Assembly (NCBI RefSeq): GCF_034190915.1
Contig: NW_026947506.1
Span: 10,663,501-10,727,500 of the forward strand
DNA: 64,000 nucleotides
Reading direction: 5' to 3'
Source: Cavia porcellus
Lineage: Eukaryota > Chordata > Mammalia > Rodentia > Caviidae
The position numbers were made by a program, and so were the translations under genes. The notes below the pieces were generated by a model. It was not told the DNA's origin, did no database searches, and worked only from the letters and a program-made list of their open reading frames with translations. Positions 54,432-64,000 of this stretch are shown here, in pieces; the stretch's first letter is position 1; each line of letters begins with the position of its first letter.

Positions 54432-57400
54432 TACCTGGTCAAATACAGAGAGGAATTATAGATTTAAACAATCAAACTGAAGCATGCTGAGCAGAGCTGG
54501 CTCAGCAAGGGACATGATTCTTGCTCCTGTAAAGCCTAAAAGCTCACTGGGGAATATTCTAATTCCACCCATAACTATGTAACAAACACATATAAACATA
54601 AAGGTTTTCCCTGGTTTATACTGCATAATTGTGAGGTTCAGGAAATTTGGTGACATTTGACAAGGTGATTCTTTTCCATGAGGCTTTGTGGGGTCACTGG
54701 TACCTCAGTGGTCATGTGTGTTTCTCTGGAGGGACTGACTGGTTTCACTACCTGGCCCAGGTAGGAAAGGATGCCTCAGCAAGCCTCTAGACAGGGCCCT
54801 GGCCCAGATAGTGGCTCAGTAACTGAGCTTCCTGAGTGACATTGGGCTCAGCGGGGGATGTTTTGGCAAACAAGGCAGAAGCATGAGGCCTTTTGTGACC
54901 TCATCTCAGACACACAGAGCATCACGTCTGCCATATACTACTGTCCATAGCAGCCCACGCAGACCCCAGAGGAAGGGACAAAGAGGCCACCTTTCAATGA
55001 GTGGGGTGTCACAGGACCCTCATCCAAATTTTCAAACCACTGCAGGCAGCAGGAATACTCAAAAGAGAACCTTTTTTTAAAAAAGCAACAGCTGAAAAGG
55101 AATTTCTCAAAAACAACCTGACCTCTGTAAGAATTCTTACAGCAGCTTTCCGCATAATCAGCACCTTCTTTTGGGTGAAGGATAAACTTTGGTGCCTCTA
55201 TGCAACAGATCACAGCACGCAGCAACAGGAAGATACAGGTTACTAATAGGGTAAGTTGGCACATCTCAGGGTCCCCTGCTGCATTAAAGAAGCCAGGTTC
55301 AAAGTTACATACTCTATGATTTCATTACTACAACACTCTTGAAAACACAAGCCTATAGTGATGGAGGACAGCCCAGAGAACCCTGCTGGGGCCAGGGGTT
55401 CTGTAACTACAGAAGGGCAGAACCGGGTGTCTGGCTAAGGATGTGATGAGCTGGGTGAGTGGCTCGTATGCTGTGTTGTAACCAAAGAGCTGAGACCAGG
55501 TGTTTCATAGAGAACAAAGACCTTTCCAGAGGCTACTAAACCCAGGACCAAGGGTTCGGCATCTGGGGATGGGTTCTGGCTAAGTCCTCCCATGGTGAAA
55601 GCTGAGAGGATAGGAAAGAACCCAGGACAAGAGGGACAGAGAAGAGAGAGAGAGGTAGAGAAGGTAAATGTCACAGGCCTTCTACAAGGAGCTCAGCCAC
55701 ATGGTGACGACTCCTACCCTCCTCAACAGTATCACCAGCACAGAGGACAGGGCCCACAGGCTGGCACCTCTGGATGCTGCTCCAAAGATAATTAAATGAC
55801 AAAATGGGATCAAAGGCACAAATGTCTCCCACCGCAGCAGGAAGTGAGGGGAGCACCCTCTCATGCTCCTTACCCCTCCCTGAGGGCTCACTCAACTCTC
55901 CCCTGACTATTCCAGAGCATGGTCATTGCTACCCTGCTCCCATGAGCACGGGGAGACTGAGGCTCAGTAGGCCTGGAAAGCCTGTGAGCACTCGCAGCCA
56001 GGTCAGCTTGCTGACTGCCCAACCCTCCTGGTCGCCAGCGCTGGCCGGGTTAGGCCTGGGCAGCAGGCGCAGGGACACCAGCCAGCACTTCCCAAGGCCG
56101 TGTCCCCAGTTCCATCTTTCAGCAATTAGAACACGTGTCAAAAGGGATTTAAGCCCAGCATTGTGAAGTGCCGTGTCAAACAGATTTGGCTCAACATTTT
56201 CTAAAGTTCGGTGAAACAGCTACTCCCAACAGTAATTCAATTACGTTACCATGGTTTTAAACCAAAACAGCAACTACGAAGATCATATTTTGATGTACAG
56301 GGAAAAATTATTTTCAACCAGAGTCATAAATACTTTTGCAAGAGGAAATGAAGTCCAACTGTAAAAGGGACCCCTAACATGAGGGCCCGGAAAACTCAGA
56401 AGTTAGGGGAAGGACAGATGCAAAACAGAAAGAAAGCGGAGGCCCTGGTAGCCATGCTGTGGGGACAGGGGTATATTTTAGAAGACCTGAGTCATTCCGT
56501 CTCCATTCCGGCTCACTGCGTTGCCCAGGTTGTCCCCGAGAACAGGACATACCTGAAAACCCTTGCCACTGTAAATCTTAGTCGCAGGTAGCCCCATGAG
56601 CCGATGTGTGCATGTAGGCAGGGTGGGTCATCTGAGTGAGAAAGCGTTGTAATAAAAGGTGCCTGAGGAAGGCCAGAGGCAGGGTCTTAACATCGAAGCT
56701 GTAAGCTCTGAGCACCAGCAGCTCCTGGGGGTTCCCAGCCACCCATCAGCTCCTCAGCTGCAGGAGCTCCTTCCCCCTTGGCAGCTTTCTGAGGCTCGTA
56801 ACCTTCCCAGGGCCGTCCTGCAGATCTCTTCAGGATCCCCCCATTCTCAGCTCTTTGCTGCTGCACTGGCCCCTAGCGTGCTTCAGGGCTAAGGGCCTTG
56901 GGTGTCACCAGCCTTTTCTAGTGTAACCCACTCGTCCACTCTGCCCAAGATACAGAGCTCACAAATAGGCAGACAGGTCACTTGGGCAGTAGAGTGCTCT
57001 ACTGGAGCCCTCCAGCAAGCAGAGTGGGGCAGGGGTCCCTAGACTTCCTGGAGATGAGGGGTGCTGCTTACACCGAGGAGTGAGTGGCAGACGCATGTGT
57101 GCAATCTCCTGCGTGTCATGAACTTATGTGGGGACTTACAGAGTCATGACAGAGGGGAGTGGCGTCACCTGGAGGTTGCAAGGCAGAGTCACTTGGGATA
57201 GATCTGTGTTTCAGGCCTGCTGTAGCCAATGCAAATATCTCCCAAGTGGCGAGGGCACGCCCAGGACAGTCACAGCTGTCACGGTGGCAGCCTTCAGACT
57301 GCAGGAGAAGCACTGCTTACTGACAACTCCCACATCTCAGGGGGGGCAGAGCTGAAGGTGCAAAGACTGCTACTTTTGTCTCCAAGAGGGTTTATTATGT

Positions 57401-57623
57401 TGGTCATGGCTCACTTGGGCTTGGGAACTTTAGGGGGAGCTGACAGGGGGCCCCTTCCTCCCTGGCCTTTGCCTGTCTTGTGCATGTTTACCACTCCTCA
57501 GTGAGGCAGCAGTAGTCAGCCTAGAGGGTGACTAGGCCATCACAGAGGTGATGGGAAGATGGCACAGCCAGTGGCCTGGGACCACTTTTGGGGAGCAAGG
57601 GGAGGATTTTGTCATTGGAGAAA
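54432..57623. other. Unassigned non-coding sequence
   Basis: About 3.2 kb. ORFs of up to 120 codons (55804-56166) overlap minus-strand ORFs and show no recognised domain. An AT-rich, repeat-free island at 56165-56360 stands out from GC-richer flanks. No RNA gene recognised. Confidence 0.4.
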
Positions 57624-57659
57624 TACACACACATACACACAGGCACACACACACACACT
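57624..57659. repeat. Interrupted (CA)n microsatellite
   Basis: ACACAC units interrupted by ACAT and AGGC; about 36 bases. Confidence 0.9.
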
Positions 57660-58589
57660 CACCAGCTGTCAGGGAAAAGAGAGAAGAGATTTCCCATCTC
57701 AGCTCCACTTCTGCAGGACAGCTGGGGGCCTCTGCTGTCGCCATGATCATCTCCAAAGTGTCCAGGGAGCCTTGCCTCTTGTGGCCAGCCTAGGACTTGC
57801 TCCCTCCTGCTCTTCACTTTTAATTTGTTGCTCACAAATTAAGTCAGTGTGGAGAAGGTCTGGCTGTTTGCAAGCATACAGCTGAGGGTCTTCCGTGGGT
57901 TTCTAAATGTTCTCACACAGTGTGGAGTTCTGCAGGGGAAGTGTGAGGAAACACAAAGATGTCACAATCCAGGGCACATGCAGAGAGAGTTGTAGCCCTT
58001 ACTACAGCTTCAGGCTCAAATAACATCACAGACCAACACAGAAAATAACTCCTGCAGGGATTATAAGGATGAAATAGGACAAATGAGAGGCCTGAGATGT
58101 CTTAACATACCAATTTAACACTCATTTTCAACATGCTAAGTACATAAAAATGAAGATATAAGGGATCTGACTAATACCAGCTCTTGGTTTAGAATAATAC
58201 CTGAAGGGTCTATACAGCAATTCATCATGATTTCAGTTACCAAAAAAATGTCAGTTCCAAATCTTTCCCATAAAATATACTTCTCTGCATAGCCCAGAGA
58301 GACCCACATGGGGAGACCTATGTGCACTGTACCAGTCCTCAGGTGACTCTGCCTGGGTCCTTCCTGCCACTAGAGGTGTGGCCTGAGCACCTCAGCTCGC
58401 TCGGTAATCGATTTCTTCAAGACAAGGAAACTGCAGTCTGGCCTCTGTGTATTATTGTAAAGCAAACAAAAGAAACACATAAAATTCTTCAGTGATTGCC
58501 CCACAGGCAGTGAATTTACAGCAAATATTAGCTGTTATTATGGCTGCCGGTGGTTCCTACTCCCACATGGCCCTGGGGCTTAAAAAAAA
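57660..58589. other. Unassigned sequence
   Basis: Includes an AT-rich stretch at 58080-58280. No recognised gene or repeat. Confidence 0.4.
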
Positions 58590-58675
58590 AGACAGGTGGG
58601 GTGTGGCTCAGTGTAGAGCATGTGCTTAGCATGTGCTAGGCCTTAGGCTCAACACCCAGCACAGAAAGCGTGCGC
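58590..58675 (+). repeat. Diverged ID-like SINE
   Basis: 'GGTGGGGTGTGGCTCAGTGTAG' (box A), 'GCATGTGCTTAGCATGTGC' and 'TTAGGCTCAACACCCAGCAC' (box B region). A GT-rich low-complexity tract (58668-58740) replaces the A tail. Of the copies here it is closest to the classical ID consensus and among the most diverged. Confidence 0.7.
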
Positions 58676-58740
58676 GTGTACAGGCATGTGCAAATGCATG
58701 GGTGTGGTCAGGCATATGTGCATGTGAGTATGTGTGTGTT

Positions 58741-60724
58741 TTAAAAATAAATCAATTCAAAGGAAGAAGCAGTTTGAGATATTCTTAAATTCATGGCCAA
58801 AAGTAAGGTATGAATGGAAGGGCAGTGAAAGACACTTAGAGACACTAATTCTCACTTTGCTACACCAGCACATCACAGAAGTGGAAGGGAAAGCCCAATC
58901 CGGCCTGGCGTAGGACAACTGAAACCCTTACCTAGAATTCCAGGGTTAAGAGGAGTCAGTTGATCCAGGGAATCTCCTGGTCACAGAGTCAGCTCCATCA
59001 CCCCAAGACCGGAATGCAATTCCCTGAACAGCTCAGACTCAGTATGAGTGGCCAGAAGGCCTCACCACCCAGCAGTCAGCATCCTTCCCAGGAAGCAGGG
59101 TGGGGCTGCCTGACCCTGGGGGACCACCTGACTCCCACAGCAGACCTGAGACGGTCCTCAGCTTCCCCCCAGGTGGGACAGGGACAGAAACAGAAGTTCA
59201 GGAGAACACATGAGCGAGAATAAATGCTGAGTGCTGAACTCCTGGGCCAGCTATCTCCCCACGTGGGTTTTGCAAATCCCTGGAGAGCTCCTTCACGGTG
59301 TCCACTACACGGCGACTTCAGGACAAACCAGCTGGGTGCATGCAGCAGGCCAGTTCTGCCCAGAGCGGGCCAGCGCGCTGCTCTGTCAGAACCCATTAGC
59401 TGACCTAATCAGGTGTCCGCCGGAAACACCTGGCTTCTCGAGTGGCCTCTCTCAGCCCAGGTGTCTGTGCTGGTGCTCCAACAGTCAGGCTGACTGCTGC
59501 ATGGGGCCAAGCTGGACACGCAGCCCAGGACCAGGACAGCAAGACTCAGGAGGCCCAGTGCGGACCCGGCCGAGCTCGGCCCCATCCACCTATTTCCCCA
59601 AACTGAGTCCCGGTTCCATAAATCACCCAGCTCACTGAATTCCTCCAAAATCCTGGCAAAACATTCTTCCCAAGTCTGGTTTATTTCCAAAGGTGAAAAA
59701 GTCTAAATTATAAAATATCAAAATGTCTCAATGAAAGTAAACAATGGAGAATTGGGTGAAATAGCAAAGAAGTTTATAAAAACTCCTTCACAGAATAAAG
59801 AAGTTCCGGGAGCATTCTGTCTGGTTTAAATTAATAACTTGCACCATGTTGAAAACACCCTTTGTGTGCATCCTGCGATTACTCCAATCACAAGGTCACA
59901 GTATGACTGTGCGGGTCTCAGGGTTAGGGGCTGCCCACATCCCTCCTGGCAGGGCGGAAGCGCCCGGAACTGACCTGCAGCTTGAAATCAGGTACCTCCT
60001 GGAGTCTCAGGAAACTTTTAACTGCATTTCCACCCTGGAGTGGAAATCACTGTGGGCCTGCACCCATATCTTTAAAATCCTACGCTTACAGATATGTCCC
60101 CTACTAAACAAGGTACAGGAGACAGGGTGGCGTATTTCTCAGCTGCCGTGTTTCTGTCTTCTGTTGTAGGCAGAAACTCTCATAGAATGAGAGCAAGGGG
60201 AAGGTTAGCTGAGCCCTGTAAGCACTTCCAGGATCCGTGAGGCACTGTCACACCACTTAGTGGCATGTGTGTATGTCACCAAGCATCTCCTCCGGGATGG
60301 CCCTGGGAGAAGGGTTTCAGGTCTCCTCAAAGGGTTTCCTGGCAGGCACTGAGGAGATTATCCAGTTGCGTTGTTTCCTCTTAGTCTCGTGGGTTTCCAC
60401 TCGAGGCCAGCTGCATTGCTAGGATTAGGATCCGCCGTCCCCATCAGGGAGCTGTACCTGAGAGCTGCTCACTTGGGAACTGGGGTTTCTGTGCCTTCAT
60501 TTCAGAGTGAAATTAACCTACACAATTCTTTTCACATTCTTTTTTTCCAGTGTAGGATCGAGGTTATGTACAACATTAGAAAAGATAAGGACTGTATTGT
60601 TTGAGTTGTTTGTTTGTTGCTGTTGTTCTTACTTTGCTTTATTTTTGCTATGCTCTGGAACAGATTAAACAACCAGGTATCAATTCCCTTAAAGTTAACA
60701 ACTTTTTCGTAGCTGACTGTGATA
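58741..60724. other. Unassigned sequence
   Basis: About 2 kb. The overlapping ORFs at 59231-59638 (plus) and 59076-59396 (minus) show no recognised domain. T-rich and A-rich text at 60530-60700 may be decayed L1. Confidence 0.4.
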
Positions 60725-61130
60725 GGCACATTACTGTTACTGTGACAAAGTATCAGAAAACCAGCTTGAAGGAGGAGAGGTTCACCTTGGCTCACCGTCT
60801 CAGAGGATTCAGTCCTTGGCCTCTGGCCCGGTTCCCTCTGGGCCTATGGTGGCACAGCAGGAGCATCACAGCTGGAGCAAGTGATCAAGGAAGCTGCTAG
60901 CATCGAGGTGGCCAGGGAGGGAAAGAGCTGCCTGCTGATTGCTGCTCCATCGTAGCTGATGGTTACTCTAACACTGACCTTGCCTCCTGCTATCACAACC
61001 TCCACCTCCCTGAAGGGAAGAAGACGTAAGGGTGGACCCAAAGCTCCAAAGTCAGACCACACCACTGTGATCCTCATCCCTTGACTCAGTAGTCCCTGTA
61101 TCAGAAACCTGAGCTCCCATTGAGCCAGGA
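60725..61130. repeat. Rodent interspersed repeat (LTR-like), copy 3
   Basis: 'CATTACTGTTACTGTGACAAAG' then 'GGAGGAGAGGTTCACCTTGG', 'CTCACCGTCTCAGAGGATTC' and 'GGCCAGGGAGGGAAAGAGC', with the same order of blocks as the copies at 21446, 45555 and 61660. Family not assigned. Confidence 0.65.
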
Positions 61131-61527
61131 CTGGGACAGGAACATGGGAGGAGGCAGCCATCTAAGGTCCGTGAGACTTCTTCGGGAGTCCATCCTAGCG
61201 GAAGCAGGAAGCCACTGGGGGTGTAGCAAGGGAGGAGGCAAATTAATGTCAGGCGGGCAAGAGAGGCAGCATCATGAGTTTGGAAAAGATTTAAGTTTGC
61301 TGTTTTCCAGGAGTACGTGCCAAATGTAACAATTTGGCAAGATGGGAGCTAGCTGTGTGGCCAGAAAGCGATCTCTGAGGAGACATCTGAACCCTCCCTG
61401 GAGGAAGGATTTCACATAACCCTGTCCCCAGCATCTTCACCAGCCCCACAGCTCCCTGCTCACCAGGTGACCCTGGCAGGGCCACGTGTTACTCTTTCCG
61501 CATGCTGCTGAACAGGAAGAAACATGA

Positions 61528-62008
61528 GCTACTGCCTTAGTCACAAATACCCAACACCGGGGCTGGGGATTTAGCTCAGCGGCATAAGCGTCTGCCTTGC
61601 AAGCAGGCAGTCGTGAGTTCAATCCCTGGTACCAATAAAAAGGAAAAAGACCAAAAAAAAAAAAATGTGTAACAAATACCCAACACCTACAACTTAAAGG
61701 AGAGGGTTTATGCTGGCTTACATTTCAGTCTAGGGTCAGTGACCCCAAAGAAGAAACACCACAGCAGAGGGGCCTGACAGAGGAGAGCTGCTCGTGGCAT
61801 GGTGGACAGGAAGCAGAGAGAGAGACAGGGAGAGCCAGAGAGAAAAATATACCCCTGCAGGCCACAGCCCCAAGGACTTGCCTCTTCCAAACAGACCCCA
61901 CTCCTAACAGCAAGTCAGATGTGAGCCCCAGTGATCCAGTCACCTTCCAAAGTCCCTGACCCTGAGGGCATGAAACTTTGGGGGACATTCAGTTACGAAC
62001 CATACCAG
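61528..62008. repeat. Rodent interspersed repeat (LTR-like), copy 4, split by an ID SINE
   Basis: The opening 'CTGCCTTAGTCACAAATACCC' is separated by the ID SINE (61559-61671) from 'TACAACTTAAAGGAGAGGGTTT', 'GACAGGAAGCAGAGAGAGAG', 'ACAGACCCCACTCCTAAC' and 'GAAACTTTGGGGGACATTC'. Removing the SINE restores the same layout as the other copies. Confidence 0.7.
61559..61671 (+). repeat. ID-like SINE with 16-bp target-site duplication
   Basis: Near-consensus ID body with GGCTGGGGATTTAGCTCAGC, GCAAGCAGGC and 'GAGTTCAATCCCTGGTACC', then an A tail ending ATGTGTA. ACAAATACCCAACACC is duplicated exactly at 61543-61558 and 61672-61687. Young insertion into an older repeat. Confidence 0.96.
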
Positions 62009-62954
62009 TTATTGCTTAGGACACAGATATCTGTTACTTGTAAGTGACAGGATACAGGCTGACTATACACAAGCCGCAGAACACAGGCACGCATGAGTAT
62101 ATTATGTATAAATGTAACCATGCAAAGGTACAATAGGTGTTTCCGCTCCAGTCACCCTAGCCACGTGCTCACACACTCTGTCCTGTAGAAAATAATCACC
62201 CTTCCATTCAGGTGGCCAAAGTATTGTACTGTCATGTTTTTAATGCTAAACAGCAATGATTTCAATGAACGGAACACCCCCAAGGGGAAAGGCTGTGCAT
62301 GTTCTCTAACCCAGATCTAAAAACCACCACTCAGGTGGCCAGAGGAGTTGCCCGGTCTTGAAAAGCGCAGTCTTTATCATGATTCACCAGGGACAACACT
62401 CACAATGGGTGGATGTGGAGGTCCCCAGGGGCCTTTTCAAACACAGCTTCCAAGTTTGGTTTGGTTGTCATCCTATTTCCTTTAGATAGGATCTCACTAA
62501 GCTGCCCATGCTGTCCTTGGACTTGTAATCCTCCCACGTACACCGCACAAGCAGCTGGGATTGCAGGCATGTTCTACTGTGCTGGCTCTTTATGGCCCCA
62601 AATGAAGGTCCGAACCTGAGTTCATGGGACTTGTGGGCAAATATGAGTTCCAGGAGTTTTGTCTCTCACCTAAAGCAGTGCATTCGTGGACCCCAGCAGG
62701 AACCTATTAAAACATTGCCCAACCTTTTCTAGGTCATTTGCTAGTGAAAAAAATGGCTAGAATCTAAAGAGTGCTGAGTGTTTGGATTCTCTCTAGGATT
62801 CTCTCTTGGATTTCTCTAGGGTTCATTTCTGTCTTTATTCACTCAAAAAATACATGCAGAGGACCTGCCTCATGCAAATAATTGAGGCATTTGGCACACA
62901 CACACCCAGGAGCCACGTAGGCCAGGCCCCTCAGAGCTCCCATTCTTGAAACAC
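62009..62954. other. Unassigned sequence with a minus-strand B1-like piece
   Basis: At 62490-62585 the plus strand reads 'GATAGGATCTCACTAAGCTG', 'TGTAATCCTCCCACGTACAC' and 'CAGCTGGGATTGCAGGCATG', the complement of a B1/monomeric 7SL-type SINE. The rest is unassigned; an L2/MIR3-like phrase lies near 62820-62870. Confidence 0.5.
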
Positions 62955-63164
62955 AAAGTGGCCAAGAGCAGCACGTGAATTTGACCAAGCCATTTCTCTG
63001 CTGAAAGAGTTACAAACATCAGGTCACAGGGACCCAAGCACACCTAAGTCTACAGCGACTCAGTTCATGGTAGCTCAATGTTGGAAGTGGCCTGCGTAGC
63101 CACCAACAGATGACTGGGTAAAGAAAATGTGGTGCTGACACACAGTGGAGCTCTACTCTGCTGC
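62955..63164 (+). mobile_element. LINE-1 ORF2 3'-terminal fragment
   Basis: 'CCACCAACAGATGACTGGGT' then AAAGAAAATGTGGTGCTGA and 'ACAGTGGAGCTCTACTCTGC' match the conserved end of L1 ORF2 (CATCAACAGATGAATGGATAAAGAAAATGTGG…, …CAATGGAATACTATTCAGC). The L1 text stops where the ID SINE and the ABI1 retrocopy begin. Confidence 0.8.
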
Positions 63165-63180
63165 AAAGAAAGGTAGAGTG

Positions 63181-63275
63181 AGGCTGGGGACTTAGCTCAG
63201 CGGCATAAGCAACTGCCTTGCAAGCGGGCGGTCATGAGTTTGATCCCCGGTACCGATAAAAAAAATTAAAAAAGA
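63181..63275 (+). repeat. ID-like SINE with 16-bp target-site duplication
   Basis: AGGCTGGGGACTTAGCTCAG, GCAAGCGGGCGG, 'GAGTTTGATCCCCGGTACC', then GATAAAAAAAATT and an A-rich tail. AAAGAAAGGTAGAGTG is duplicated exactly at 63165-63180 and 63276-63291. Two bases after the second copy the ABI1 retrocopy starts, so the SINE landed just upstream of the older retrocopy's 5' junction. Confidence 0.96.
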
Positions 63276-63287
63276 AAAGAAAGGTAG

Positions 63288-64000
<713 letters not shown>

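Noticed and set aside
59231..59638. 135-codon plus-strand ORF overlapping a 106-codon minus-strand ORF
   Set aside because: Ser/Pro/Cys-rich composition in two opposing frames, no recognised motif and no splice-consistent boundaries.

Overview
This window looks like gene-poor nuclear DNA from a rodent. Two SINE types support this. One is an ID-like SINE derived from a tRNA(Ala)-type sequence: it has a box A 'TTTAGCTCAGCGGCATAAG', a box B 'GAGTTCGATCCCCGGTACC' and an A-rich tail. The other is a B1-type, 7SL-derived SINE with 'CCTGTAATCCCAGCACTCAGGAGGCTGAGGC' type consensus and an internally repeated 'GAGTTCAAG(A/G)CCAGCCTG' block. The ID variant ('GGTACCGATAAAAAGG' 3' end) is not the mouse or rat consensus, so a non-murid rodent such as a beaver-like lineage is likely. 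The species is not established.

No intact protein-coding gene was recognised. The only clear protein homology outside transposons is a 5'-truncated processed pseudogene of ABI1 (Abl interactor 1) at the right edge (63293 onward), which runs out of the window. A candidate exon of unknown identity lies on the minus strand at 41096-41332.

Layout. 1-7850 is an AT-rich block of old LINE-1 fragments, mostly plus strand, interrupted by an LTR-bearing retroinsert (1872-2809), ID and B1 SINEs and a short inverted L1 piece. 7880-16100 has a MaLR-like LTR, several ID SINEs with clean target-site duplications, a (CA)n tract, a long GT/GCATG tract and a GC-richer stretch of overlapping but unrecognised ORFs. 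16100-22270 has a B1 split by an LTR, an L1 5' region, three more B1 copies and an L1 interrupted by another repeat. 22270-26370 is mostly unassigned single-copy sequence. 26375-30110 is one long minus-strand ancient L1 reading, in L1 order, from 5' region through endonuclease to reverse transcriptase. 30110-43500 is mostly unassigned and GC-richer, with LTR fragments, a CpG/NRF1-like cluster and several CTCF-like motifs. 43550-46270 has L1 and LTR-type repeats. 46270-51990 is mostly unassigned with B1/ID copies. 51996-54214 is a complete MaLR-type element with two LTRs and a 1.4 kb interior. 54215-64000 is unassigned sequence with ID SINEs, two copies of a rodent interspersed repeat, an L1 3' fragment and the ABI1 retrocopy.

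The biology that can be read here is a stratified record of retrotransposition: nested insertions, target-site duplications and retrocopies. I found no operon, CRISPR array, phage or defence system and no convincing undescribed gene system. All repeat family names rest on recognising consensus sequence by eye, not on a database search.
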